Shown here piece by piece: positions 47,900 to 58,217 of a DNA stretch of 64,000 nt. This DNA comes from Valencia hispanica. Taxonomy: Eukaryota > Chordata > Actinopteri > Cyprinodontiformes > Valenciidae. Each line of letters starts with the position of its first letter. Positions within the stretch are counted from its first letter, which is position 1. Position numbers and translations under genes: made by a program. The stretch spans positions 17,062,540 to 17,126,539 of the forward strand of contig OY747716.1 of assembly GCA_963556495.2 (NCBI GenBank). Reading direction: 5' to 3'. The notes under the pieces were generated by a model. It did not search any database. It saw only the letters and a list, made by a program, of their open reading frames with translations, and was not told the origin of the DNA.

Positions 47900-47935
47900 T
47901 TTTGTAGTTTTATGCCTGTTCGGCGTTGGAGCATA

Positions 47936-48045
47936 AAAACAATTTATGTGATAGACCAACACAAAGTACTGAATATATGTGAAGTGGCAGAATAATATTT
48001 AGTAAAAATGTACAAACATGCAAGTAATTATAATAAACTAAAAGA
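47936..48045. repeat. Tc1 terminal repeat fragment
   Basis: TTTATGTGATAGACCAACAC followed by AAAGT and a GTGAAGTGGCAGAATAATAT-like continuation is typical of a worn fish Tc1 terminal repeat, in plus orientation. Neither transposase nor outer end follows. Confidence 0.55.
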
Positions 48046-49281
48046 TGCTAACAAATGGTTAAAAAAAGAAGAGTCTCAAAATGGAAATAAAAAAATACAG
48101 AGGCGGAGACATTAAACAATCCCAATAGACTTGAAGAGTTATTACTATTTGGATTTCTTGCTATAATCAAGGAAAAAGAGAAGTCTCCATGCATTCCTTC
48201 TGAAGAATAAACTTTTTTGCAACTTTGCGGATTTCCTTATAAATCTTTGAAATATTAAAAACCACACTTTATCACATTCTACGTGTGTCTTATGTTCGGC
48301 CATAATATGCCTCCTACTCAGCTGATTAATGCTTATGGACATTTTTGGGTCTAATTAGCACCTACCAGCCTACCCTCACCACTAAACAGGCTTCCTTTGA
48401 TACCTGCACTTAATGAGCCCATCAGTGATATAGCCACCGCCGGATATAGAAGAGGTGAGCAATAGTCAGTGGGTGGATTATGAAGATGAAAACAACAGTT
48501 AGGTCAAGATAAGTTAAGATTTCCTGCTACAGCGGATGCTCAAATGCCACAGGTACACCCAGACTTCCAGTGGGCAGGATAGTGTTAATATTAACATGGA
48601 GGGGCTGTTAAGGCTCCATCTCGCTGGCAGAGCCTGCTTTTGTGTTGAACGTATGCCACTGCTGTGGATGCAGCCTGCATCCTTGTGATAAAAAGAGAGA
48701 AAAATTATACACGCTAGATCACACATTAACGTATTCATTAGTGAGGAATGACTGGTTAAAATGTCAGTGGGCCAGAAGGCCACCAGAACTGATGACCTCA
48801 GTGTCTTCCCATAGGGAATCTGTCCCTAATCGAGCTGCATGTTGGTGTCCAGACATGAACTATTAGTTGTCAGAGGCAGAAAAGGATGCACCGATCTGGA
48901 AATTTGGGGCTGATATCAATATCCGATACATATGGTCAACCTCCTCCTCCCCCGAAACACATACAGAAATGGCAACAAGATAAAAATTAACTGGTTAATA
49001 ATATTTAACCAATTTTACTTATGGCACTGATACTGATAAGTTAATAAAAAGCTAACATGTCAATATCAAGACAACCTCGGAAAATTACATCGTTTTATCA
49101 TAATATGCACTTACCTTTCATATTGAGGTTACATGTCAGGTTATTGGTGAGATTACAGAAAATGTTGTTTTCTTTATGGTGTGAATAAGTTAAGACTATG
49201 TTAGCAACCGCCATCACTACTGGTTTCTTTATGTGTTCCCTTTATTTCTAAATGTCTATTCCCCCATAATGGTTGGAACTA
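48046..49281. other. Stretch without recognisable genes
   Basis: The part 48380-48870 has balanced composition and looks unique. No exon, RNA gene or transposon could be supported. Confidence 0.45.
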
Positions 49282-49319
49282 CACACCGGAGAACAACCTT
49301 GTGAAAGTATTCATACCAT

Positions 49320-49690
49320 TCATCATCTTTCCCCTCCGTACCTGTCTGACCTCATCCACATTGCTGTTCCCTCACGTTCTTTCAGATCCTCTTCCTCTCA
49401 CTGCCAGAGCTTTTAGTTGCTCTGCCCCCAAACTTTGGAACTCTCTCCCACCCGATCTTCAAAATACTGACTAACTTCTTTTGTTTAAATCCAATCTTAA
49501 GACCCAACTGTTCAAACTTGCTTTTAATCAATAACCCACTCTTAGTCTGTTCTTAAATGTTTAAATTAGATCTTTTGTTTATATCTTTGCTTGTATTCCT
49601 GATTTTATTGGTTTCTTCTTCTGTTCCTTTGTAAAGTGTCCTTGGGTGCTCTGAAAGGCGCTTCAAATACAATGGATTACTATTATGGTT
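49320..49690 (+). mobile_element. L2-type LINE 3' end
   Basis: Translation of the first part gives PYLSDLIHIAVPSRSFRSS, the extreme C-terminus of L2-clade reverse transcriptase ORFs, followed by TTTGGAACTCTCTCCCACC and a short 3' untranslated region (GGCGCTTCAAATACAATGGA) ending in TTATTATTA units. Only 370 bases: a 5'-truncated insertion inside the Tc1 relic. Confidence 0.8.
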
Positions 49691-50059
49691 ATTATTATAC
49701 CCCTCAACTCTTTCAGGTATTTTGTCACATTATTACCATAAACTTCACTTATTTTTGCTGGGATTAAATGTGACGGACCAACACAGCGTTTTTCAACTTT
49801 AAATAGGACATTTTATGGCTTTCTTTTTCCAGATAGACCAGAGTTCTAAAGCGCATATATAATACTTGTCGACAGAGTCCATACCTAGCCCATCAGTTCA
49901 GGTCAACTACCATCTCTTTGAAGGTTTGCAGTTGTGGCATAATCATCATTCTGAGATGATGGATTGAACATTACTTTTTTGGACTACTATTCCCCCTGGT
50001 TTTAAATGCTGTGCAGCTGGAATTATTTTTGATGATACATTTTTAGTTTTGGACATTTG

Positions 50060-50497
50060 TTTTGATGTATAGCCATAGCAACAAGGTGGGAGCATCACAA
50101 AAGCTCAAATAATATTTAACTGCAGTCACAAATCCCAGATGGGTTGAAAATGAGACGCCGTGGATGCAGAGCAGGAGCAAAGAGGAGAGAGAGAAGGAGG
50201 AAGTTCAAACCATCTTAGCCGTCGATCATAATGGGCAATGTGAGATTGTTGGCAAACCGACTCAATGATGGGGACCCTCTGGAGATTAGTGTGCAAAGAA
50301 GGATTCTTCATAAAATGAAGAACATTACTGACAACCCAGAGTGTCTTCAGTCAGAGACAGAGCAGATCATCCCTCCCCACGGCCATCAGCATCTACAACA
50401 AATCTTTAAAGAAACTTGGATAACATGAGTTACAACAACCTTTAATTTACTTTTGGCATTAATAAAGTATTTTGGAATTGAATTGAATTGAATTGAA
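50060..50497 (+). mobile_element. LINE 3' end with (GAATT)n tail
   Basis: The stretch ends in TTAATAAAGTATTTTGGAAT then GAATTGAATTGAATTGAA (about 50474-50497), a repeat tail characteristic of several fish non-LTR families. Before it, CATCAGCATCTACAACAAAT and GAAACTTGGATAACATGAGT resemble the last codons and untranslated region of such elements. The left boundary is approximate; clade not assigned. Confidence 0.55.
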
Positions 50498-50893
50498 CAG
50501 AGCCCTGCCAGATGTTCAAAGCTCGGGAAATTGTTTTCTAACTTAACCCCCTTTTAAACGTCTCTACAACCTTGACCTTTCTGCTGTGTCCCTTAATCTT
50601 AATGATGCTGTTTGTTCACTATACCCTCTAATAAACATCTGAGGCCTTCAGGGAACAGTTACATTTATACTGAGATAAAGTGGGCTCCACTTTGTAATAC
50701 AGCTTTTGAAAGGAATGAATTGCCCTGGATTTTATTTAGGGCTTTTAGAGTAAAGGGGACGCAAATGACTTTTCAACTTATTTCTAATAAATATTGAAAA
50801 CCATGTATAATCTTACTTCATATGTTTTGCACTGTTTTTGTATTGGTCTGTGATACAAAATCCTAAATAAATGAATATGTTTGCAAGGGACTA

Positions 50894-53330
50894 TATGCCA
50901 TTGGAACAGCATTTGCAACCTGCTCTCTGCCAGCTTATATCCATTTGTTTAATTTCCTCATAAATGAAGGAAGCAGTTGTTACTTACAACCCGTTAACTC
51001 TGCCATCTGTTCTTAGAGATGTCATCACAAGTGGATTTTCTGATGTTGATGAATTATATCTACAAATCTACCCATTTATTGAGGTTGATCTGGATGATTC
51101 CCCAGGTCTCAGCAGGTGGCTGTAGGATGTTCTGATCATTCACAGCATGGATCACATTACTAGAAAGTCTGTTTTAAGGTGGTTAAAGTTAATCAACTGA
51201 TCTGAAGGTTTCCTGAAGTCTAAGATCAAGAGCTGCTTGGTCTTTTTTATTTTTTTAGTTATTTTTTTAAGCAGCACCGTGCTTTTGCACACAGTTCCGG
51301 CAGAAACGTTTTAGCAGGTATGATGAATAAATCTAATGATCAAGTGTGTTCTGGGTCACTGCAGTTAAAAGCAGTGATGGAAAAGCAGAATGCGACATGG
51401 TAACAGCTTGTTCCCGCAGGCACGAGCATTGAATATGGAAAAGCAGGTCGTGCCTGTTTTTTTTGTTTTGTTAATACACCTAACAAAACGCTCGGTCACA
51501 CACGGAACGCTAAAAGCCCATCGTGAAAAGCCAGACTGGGGCTTTTTGGTGCCGCGCAGGTGACTGCCTGCCGCCGCTGTCGGGTCCTATCACGTTGCCG
51601 TCTGTGCCACGCTGTTCCTCAAATCCTCAAACCGAGCGAGGCTTTTCTCTCGCCACATCCCTCCTCCCCCCGTTGTTTTATTCATAGGGCTCAGGGTTCA
51701 TTTGCCAAGTCCTCTGTTGTAGATTTAAGAAGACAAATAGTGCAGCAAATCCAGCAGAACAGTGTTAGACTAAATGACATTTTGCTCTGCCGCCTGGCTA
51801 ATCGTAAAGAAAACAGCGGCGGATGAGTGCTTAAACCTCGTGTCTTTGGGCAGATATCATGCTCGGCATCACGGAGGGATCCTTTGATGTGTTCGGTTGT
51901 CTTTCAGAGGGCCCTCGCGGGGAAACGCTTCCACACGCAAGCACTATCAAACGGACGCATGCACGCCTTCACACACACAAGTGCACAGGCTGAGAGTTAG
52001 TTAATGGTAGAAAAGGCATTAAACAACACGCTCCTCTGTGTATTAGCAGGAGCGTATCCGTGGCGAGAGATGCTGAGAAGGATCCCTCTACCGCTTTAGT
52101 GCTGCCGTGTTCATGTCTCAGCAGGAGGATTACCTTGCCGGGGCGAATGCAAGCACATTAGGCCCTCGCACACGCCGCTTTGCACATGCATGTGCACACA
52201 CAACCCCAGCAGGGAGGGAGGGAGGCCATAGCAGGAATCTGGTTTAAGTTTTTCCAGGTCTGAATGACTGTGGGAAAGAAAACAGAGGATGGAAAAATCT
52301 CCAGACTGAGTGAATGTTAGTCTTTGTCCAAACGTCATCCATCCATTATGTGTTCCTTTCTTTTTCCTTTTATTTGTTTGTTTCTTCCTTCCTTTCTTTC
52401 TTCTGTCCTCTTCTCATCCCTTCACTCCGCCAGGATGTAATGTTTCATCCCCGTCTGTCTGTCTGTCTGTCTGTCTGTTAGCAACATAACTCAAAAAGTT
52501 ATGGACGGATTTCGATAATATTCACGAAATCACGAAATGGCCGAAATGGGACCAGAAACAACTGATTAAATCTTGGGGTAGATTCGACATGCACCGCGTA
52601 TTTCCTTGCTTGATGCATTTCCCTTTTTTCAGTCTGGTTCCATATTTAGAGTCTCACCTCTGTAGAAATATCAGCAATAAATTCATCCAAAAAATTGTGA
52701 TTTATGCAAAATGGGCTTAATGGACTGAGAACTCTGTAAATCTATGTCTGGACTCTAAGTCTGGATTTGACATGAAAAATGTGGAGAAACCCTGAATCTG
52801 TGTAGCTCCAGGCTGGAGGCCATGAAAACATATTAGGAGCGATGAAGCCGGCCAAGAAACAAACTAACAATGGTTGAAGGGAAGAAAGTGTGGGATGGGC
52901 TGCTTATCAGAGGTTGAGTCTCAAGTCTGCAGATTAGTGCTCCAACAAGCGATAGCGGAAAAATGTTTTAGTCGTGGTCGGCCAATTAGTTCTTTTATAT
53001 TGAGTCACATTTGAATACATGCCACGCGCCTACTCTTTGCTGCATATTTAGCATTAAAAAACAGATCATGCACAAAAGAAAAAGCTTGAAAATATCATCT
53101 GAAAGCCTACCTGTGCCAACATTATGTGAGTGCTTGGAGGAACTGGCAGCTACACTTCATCCAGTCATACTTTTAAATAGATTAATATTAACCGCAACAG
53201 AATGTATGGAGATAAATGCATGTTAAAAGTGCTCTAACATATCCGGGCAGACAGCTGTTCTGACTTTTGACTTTATAAAGCACAGTGAATAAAACCAGCA
53301 GGTGACATGGCTCCCCAGAAATGTATATTA
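50894..53330. other. Stretch without recognisable genes; (TCTG)n-linked repeat
   Basis: A CTGTCTGTCTGTCTGTCTG tract (about 52455-52478) is followed by a dispersed repeat listed separately. The block 51400-52140 has balanced composition and many CpG sites and looks unique. No exon, RNA gene or full transposon was recognised. Confidence 0.4.
52453..52610 (+). repeat. (TCTG)n-linked dispersed repeat
   Basis: The tetranucleotide array is directly followed by GTTAGCAACATAACTCAAAA, AGTTATGGACGGATTTCG and AACAACTGATTAAATCTTGG. This combination of array plus 'AAAAAGTTATGGACGGATTT' occurs repeatedly in animal genomes as I recall. I do not know which transposon, if any, carries it. Confidence 0.45.
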
Positions 53331-53474
53331 TTCTTATTTTTTAAATTCAATTTTGATACTTTTCTACTTGTGTGAATATAAATGCTTCTATTACCTGCCA
53401 CATTGCTGCTGTTACAGCTGCATTTACCCTTATGTGGGACAATAAAGGATTATTTTATTCCATTCTATTCTATA
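53330..53474 (+). repeat. LINE 3' tail with (ATTCT)n end
   Basis: CATTTACCCTTATGTGGGAC followed by AATAAAGGATTATTTTATTC and CATTCTATTCTAT is a typical fish LINE 3' end: an AATAAAGGATTAT signal followed by a short pentanucleotide tail. No coding part remains. Confidence 0.6.
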
Positions 53475-54066
53475 TCACCACTTCATGTGTAAACCTTACC
53501 CTGGCAGCATAGATTTTGTGCCTCACCACTCACCTTCCAGACTTTGGGACCTTGATTTCCAAATTAAGACAGTTACTTTTAGATTCTGATGTTGGCTCAT
53601 ATTGCAGTTGCTTATAAACTTTGTCCTTCCACTCAATTTTCCAGGAATATGTTTGTGTACAACACTCAGCAGGCAGCATCTTTAAGAATAATCCTTTGTG
53701 ACGTAACCCCCCTTGTGAAGGGTGACAATGACTACCTGCTGGACAGTTGCCAAGGGAACAGTCTTCCCCATGCACATATCTGTGTGTGAACATTTATTTT
53801 GAATTGTTCTTAGGTAAAGTTGGAATTTTCTGAGAAATAATATTTTGGGTTTTAAGTAGCTATAAGTCCTAATTGGATTAGATTTAGATTTTTGGCCAGC
53901 AGACAGGAAATAACGGCTGGAAAAACAAATATTATGTGTGCTCTATTTTCTTTATCCATACTCATTTAGATCTTGAAAAAAAAAACTCCAGGCGTTTCCA
54001 CGCTGTGTACCAGGGCCGTGCAGAGACCTTCTGAGGGGCGGGTGCTCAAAGTTAAAAAGGGGCACA
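53475..54066. other. Stretch without genes; end contains a dispersed repeat start
   Basis: Mostly A+T-rich. At 54012-54066 the sequence AGGGCCGTGCAGAGACCTTC and GGGTGCTCAAAGTTAAAAAG is the start of another common fish repeat; the Tc1 at 54069 inserted into its CACATA. Confidence 0.5.
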
Positions 54067-54068
54067 TA

Positions 54069-55675
54069 CAGTTGCTTGCGAAAGTATTTGGCCCCCTTGA
54101 ACTTTTCCACATTTTGTCACATTACAGCCACAAACATGAATCAATTTTATTGGAATTCCACGTGAAAGACCAATACAAAGTGGTGTACACGTGAGAAGTG
54201 GAACGAAAATCATACATGATTCCAAACATTTTTTTACAAATAAATAACTGAAAAGTGGGGTGTGCGTAATTATTCAGCCCCCTTTGGTCTGAGTGCAGTC
54301 AGTTGCCCATAGACATTGCCTGATGAGTGCTAATGACTAAATAGAGTGCACCTGTGTGTAATCTAATGTCAGTACAAATACAGCTGCCCTGTGACGGCCT
54401 CAGAGGTTGTCTAAGAGAATGTTGGGAGCAACAACACCATGAAGTCCAAAGAACACACCAGACAGGTCAGGGATAAAGTTATTAAGAAATTTAAAGCAGG
54501 CTTAGGCTACAAAAAGATTTCCCAAGCCTTGAACATCCCACGGAGCGCTGTTCAAGCGATCATTCAGAAATGGAAGGAGTATGGCACAACAGTAAACCTA
54601 CCAAGACAAGGCCGTCCACCTAAACTCACAGGCCGAACAAGGAGAGCGCTGATCAGAAATGCAGCCAAGAGGCCCATGGTGACTCTGGATGAGCTGCAGA
54701 GATCTAAAGCTCAGGTGGGGGAATCTGTCCATAGGACAACTATTAGTGGTGCATTGCACAAAGTTGGCCTTTATGGAAGAGTGGCAAGAAGAAAGCCATT
54801 GTTAAAAGAAAACCATAAGAAGTCCCGTTTGCAGTTTGCTACAAGCCATGTGGGGGAAACAGCAAACATGTGGAAGAAGGTGCTCTGGTCAGATGAGACC
54901 AAAATGGAACTTTTTGGCCAAAATCCAAAACGCTATGTGTGGCGGAAAACAAACACTGCGCATCACTCTGAAGACACCATCCCCACTGTCAAATATGGTG
55001 GTGGCAGCATCATGCTCTGGGGGTGCTTCTCTTCAGCAGGGACAGGGAAGCCGGTCAGAGTTGATGGGAAGATGGATGGAGCCAAATGCAGGGCAATCTT
55101 GGAAGAAAACCTCTTGGAGTCTGCGAAAGACTTGAGACTGGGGCGGAGGTTCACCTTCCAGCAGGAAAACGACCCTAAACATAAAGCCAGGGTAACAATG
55201 GAATGGTTTAAAACAAAACATATCCATGTGTTAGAATGGCCCAGTCAAAGTCCAGATCTAAATCCAATCGAGAATCTGTGGCAAGATCTGAAAACTGCTG
55301 TTCACAAACGCTGTCCATCTAATCTGACTGAGCTGGAGCTGTTTTGCAAAGAAGAATGGGCAAGAATTTCAGTCTGTAGATGTGCAAAGCTGGTAGAGAC
55401 ATACCCTAAAAGACTGGCAGCTGGAATTGCAGCAAAAGGTGGTTCTACAAAGTATTGACTAAGGGGGCTGAATAATTACGCACACCCCACTTTTCAGTTA
55501 TTTATTTGCAAAAAAATTTCGGAATCATGTATGATTTTCGTTCCACTTCTCACGTGTACACCACTTTGTATTGGCCTTTCACGTGGAATTCCAATAAAAT
55601 TGATTCATGTTTGTGGCTGTAATGTGACAAAATGTGGAAAAGTTCAAGGGGGCCGAATAATTTTGCAAGCCACTG
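54069..55675 (+). mobile_element. Tc1 element, structurally complete
   Basis: A 1607-bp element bounded by TA on both sides (54067-54068 and 55676-55677). Terminal inverted repeats are about 215 bp long (54069-54284 and 55461-55675) and differ from each other at only some eight or nine positions, four of these within the outermost 21 bases. The long terminal repeat and a single uninterrupted ORF are typical of teleost IR/DR-type Tc1 elements such as Sleeping Beauty and the flatfish Passport group; which subfamily cannot be fixed from memory. It lies within another dispersed repeat, so it is among the younger insertions in the window. Confidence 0.95.
54439..55458 (+). CDS. Tc1 transposase, full length, second catalytic Asp replaced by Glu
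   Basis: A cut-and-paste DNA transposase of 339 residues, the usual length for the family (about 340). It binds the terminal repeats via a bipartite N-terminal helix-turn-helix region (about residues 7-115), with a basic GRPPK hook at residues 58-62 between the two helical parts. The catalytic domain has D152 in LWSDETK and E278 in NPIENLW, and GGGSIMLWGCF at 188-197. The second catalytic residue, D in the QQDNDPKH context of relatives, is E243 here (codon 55165-55167, GAA). D152 to position 243 and 243 to E278 keep family spacing (91 and 35). Start: the first ATG of the open frame, matching relatives that begin with MxKSKE. No introns, no promoter inferred. Activity is expected to be impaired by the single substitution. 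Confidence 0.95.
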   Translation: MKSKEHTRQVRDKVIKKFKAGLGYKKISQALNIPRSAVQAIIQKWKEYGTTVNLPRQGRPPKLTGRTRRALIRNAAKRPMVTLDELQRSKAQVGESVHRTTISGALHKVGLYGRVARRKPLLKENHKKSRLQFATSHVGETANMWKKVLWSDETKMELFGQNPKRYVWRKTNTAHHSEDTIPTVKYGGGSIMLWGCFSSAGTGKPVRVDGKMDGAKCRAILEENLLESAKDLRLGRRFTFQQENDPKHKARVTMEWFKTKHIHVLEWPSQSPDLNPIENLWQDLKTAVHKRCPSNLTELELFCKEEWARISVCRCAKLVETYPKRLAAGIAAKGGSTKY

Positions 55676-55677
55676 TA

Positions 55678-55919
55678 GAACAAGATTTTAAAACGGTTTA
55701 CAACATAACTTCTAGTATACCATCCTGAATGACAGCAACCGATATTCATCAAGAATCTAATCGAGAATCGCAACATAATATATCAACGTCAACAGGTGGG
55801 GACCATGCAAAGCAAAAGTTGGCCTTTTTTTATCTGACGGGGTAGCGCTGTGTTGATCTGAGACTGTGGACATTGAAAAGACCATAGGAGAGTTAGCTGA
55901 ATAGACAAGTGTTATAAAG
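55678..55919. other. Short spacer containing a dispersed repeat end
   Basis: Continuation of the repeat into which the Tc1 inserted; no open frame. The 8-bp target TTATAAAG of the next element is at 55912-55919. Confidence 0.5.
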
Positions 55920-56075
55920 CAGCCGTCTCCAACCCTGGCCCACTGTCTTGCATGTTTTAGGACTTTCCTTGCTGCCACACACCGGACTTAAATGATTGGA
56001 TGATTGACAGGCTTCTGCAGCACCTGATGGCATGCAGTGAAGGTCAATCAAGTGTGTTAGAGCAGGGTCACATCC

Positions 56076-58153
56076 AGTGGCGTCTCTGGCATGATACGTT
56101 AGGTGGGGCACAGCAACTCAACAACTAATAGCAGCAACTGATTCTTCTGTGATGCATACAATCTGAGTTTGATCAGTAATATTGATTGCTATTTTATGTG
56201 ATTGATTTAATATTGATTCAACCTACACTCATCTACACATCTACAACAAACCGCATTTTATGTAAATGTAATTGAAGAACGAAAACTTTTGTATAGCCAA
56301 CATGAAATTACAAATAAAGGGTCACTCACTGGTGTTGTTCTACTTGGGGGGAAAAATGCAGATCTTTCATCTGGGCAAACTTTTCAATAAATGTATAATC
56401 TTTCAAATAATCCCCTTTAAATCTATAATAATCTCTTAAAATGTCAGATGTTAAAATCTACTGGCTGGTGACTTCCCAAATATTTAATCTCTAATTTTCG
56501 TTCAAGAGACAACATAAACGAAACATTAGACTCCATCAAAAAAATTTACTTCATTCTTTTTTTTTTTTCTTGGTAGCTAGCAAAGATATAAGATGTCTGC
56601 ACACTTCTATCCAACAGAACGTAAACGTGACGTGTGCTATTCCGATATTTACATACGAGTTATGCTGCACACAAAAAATTTGCATTTGCCGTAACACGGC
56701 GCATCACTTCCTTTCTCTATCGAGAAAGGTAGCAGGATCTCAGCTGGCATTTGTGCCCCTCGGCTGTCTACTGAGCGCATGTTGGGCATGCACACTGTGA
56801 TTTCAGATATTCATCATTTAAACAAACGTTAAGGGGCCGGCCCCAAATCGCTGCTTCGAGAGGATTTAGCCCATCACTGAGCTTGTCGGTATTCTGGCAA
56901 AGACTTAGATAGTGATACACAAATGTTTTTAACAGAATCTTCTTGGTAACAGAATTGGTGTTTATATAAGATTACTCTGTAAAGAACGATCCTGTTCTAC
57001 TGATTAATTAAAGCATGCCGTGCATAGAGCTCCATAGCAACATCTGGTGGGGCCGGGCTAGGGCTGGACGATAATTCGATAGCAATATATATCGATCGAT
57101 AGACGTGTGGTGCTATAGAAAAAAAAGGGGTCGATAAAAAAGTTCGATAGAAAGTTTTCCTTCATTTTTTCATTATAGCCTATCAGGTAGCTTAATACAA
57201 CAATTATTACTTACTCCAAACAAATCATTACCGCTGATAGGCAGCTCTGTCAACCACCCCTCTCTCCTTTCAAACCACAACAAGGATGAAATGATTTGAG
57301 CTGAAACAGAATTTTTTGATAGTCCCTAAACGAACCATTGCCGTAACTTCACGTCGGTCAGATGTCACAGCAAGGGAGCAGCAGAAGAAGTTGTTCCGGA
57401 TAAATGTTTCAGTGACTCAGGTAAAGGTTGCATCCCGTTTTGAACCAATCCTTGACGCACTAAAACACTAAACGTAGCAATAATAAACCAAATAAAATAC
57501 TACGATCAGTTGTCTTAAGCAGGACTCCCCTCTCCCGGCTCGCTGCGAATCAGTTACAGAGAGACACAGGAAACTTACCCAGGTCTGCTAACAACACCTG
57601 TGGTTTTTAAAATGCCCCCCTCGGTTCTGCCCCCGGTCCTCAGAAGCAAAAAAACACTTTAAAAAACACAAAAGGGTTGGATAGCCCAGCTGGCTGAAAT
57701 GAATTAGAATTTTAGCTTTATTGACAAACTAAACCAAAGGTTTCAGCCATTAATATTATATCGTGTCATAAAATGTTTAAAAGATTAAAATGCATCAAGA
57801 TAAGCCTTTAATTTTAATTACTAACAATTAAAAAAAATATAATATAATGGTTAATAATATGACTTTTCTTTGTATTTACTGATGTTACTCAGGTCTCTTT
57901 ATTTGTTTATGTGTCTTACAAACTTATTTATGAAAAAAAGAGGTTTTTGAAAAATTAATTAATTTAATTCCTTGTTAAAATTAGTTCATTGAAGAATAAC
58001 AAAATGACCGGGGAGGCACTTAAAATATATTTTTTACGTTTTGTGATATTTATCTATAATTATTGATATCGATCAATATGACTATTCCCTTTATCAATAT
58101 GCTCTATTTCTATATCGTCCAGCCCTAGGCCCCAAATGCTGAGACACCACATG
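56076..58153. mobile_element. Middle element of the nest
   Basis: Inserted into the outer element: GTCACATCC is present on both sides (56067-56075 and 58153-58161). The ends are inverted: left AGTGGCGTCTCTGGCAT, right in reverse ATGTGGTGTCTCAGCAT; GGTGGGGC follows in left and TTGGGGCC in right. About 1 kb of its own sequence precedes the next insertion. No protein recognised. Exact terminal base is ambiguous by one or two positions because target and ends share bases. Confidence 0.7.
57059..58130. mobile_element. Inner element of the nest ('tagggctggacgata' ends)
   Basis: Terminal inverted repeats: left TAGGGCTGGACGATAATTCG, right in reverse CTAGGGCTGGACGATATAG. This 'CTAGGGCTGGGCGATAT' type of terminus is one of the most common in fish non-autonomous DNA elements. 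Interior of about 1 kb includes ATCGATCGATAGACG repeats and a CpG-rich segment. I could not define a clean target duplication. No transposase. Confidence 0.75.
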
Positions 58154-58217
58154 TCACATCCAAAACATACAGGGCGTAGGGCCCTGTGGACTACGGTTGG
58201 GAACCCCTGTTATAAAG

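Larger units (their letters stand above)
43665..47930 (-). mobile_element. CR1/L2-like (Jockey superfamily) LINE, both ORFs, frameshifted
   Basis: A two-ORF non-LTR retrotransposon of about 4.3 kb in reverse orientation. ORF1 begins near 47899 and ORF2 near 46997, with reverse transcriptase to 44170. The 3' untranslated part ends in TTTTGCCGAAATTATG... and a tail of AAATAAATAAAT then (TTCA)n at 43665-43705. The order ORF1, endonuclease, reverse transcriptase is that of the CR1/L2/Rex group. The clade within it cannot be settled from memory. Several frameshifts show it is an old copy. The upstream flank (47936-48045) looks like a Tc1 terminal fragment. Confidence 0.85.
49282..50893 (-). mobile_element. 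Tc1 relic invaded by two LINE 3' ends
   Basis: Left end near 49290: CTTGTGAAAGTATTCATACC. It resumes at 49692 with CCCCTCAACTCTTTCAGGTA, then GATTAAATGTGACGGACCAA, so the two parts join across an inserted L2 tail. Antisense leader sequence (GAAGGTTTGCAGTTGTGGCA, then GATGATGGATTGAAC) is at 49915-49970. After another insertion it continues at about 50500 (CAGATGTTCAAAGCTCGGG ... AAAGGGGACGCAAATGAC) to the right terminal repeat ending TTTGCAAGGGACTATA at 50893. Most of the transposase is deleted. Confidence 0.75.
55920..58209. mobile_element. Outer hAT-like element of a three-level nest
   Basis: The left end CAGCCGTCTCCAACCCTGGC and the reverse complement of the right end CAGGGGTTCCCAACCGTAGT are inverted repeats starting CAG, as in hAT elements. 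The 8-bp TTATAAAG is a perfect target duplication (55912-55919 and 58210-58217), also hAT-like. Real sequence of the outer element is only about 55920-56075 and 58154-58209; the rest is later insertions. No transposase. The left part (GATTGACAGGCTTCTGCAGC ... AATCAAGTGTGTTAGAGCAG) is a familiar fish MITE. Confidence 0.8.

Noticed and set aside
43636..47942. GGAGCAAAAAAACAA left and GGAGCATAAAAACAA right of the CR1-like LINE as a target duplication
   Set aside because: One mismatch in an A-rich 15-mer, and the left copy is about 15 bases away from the repeat tail rather than adjacent. Chance similarity cannot be excluded.
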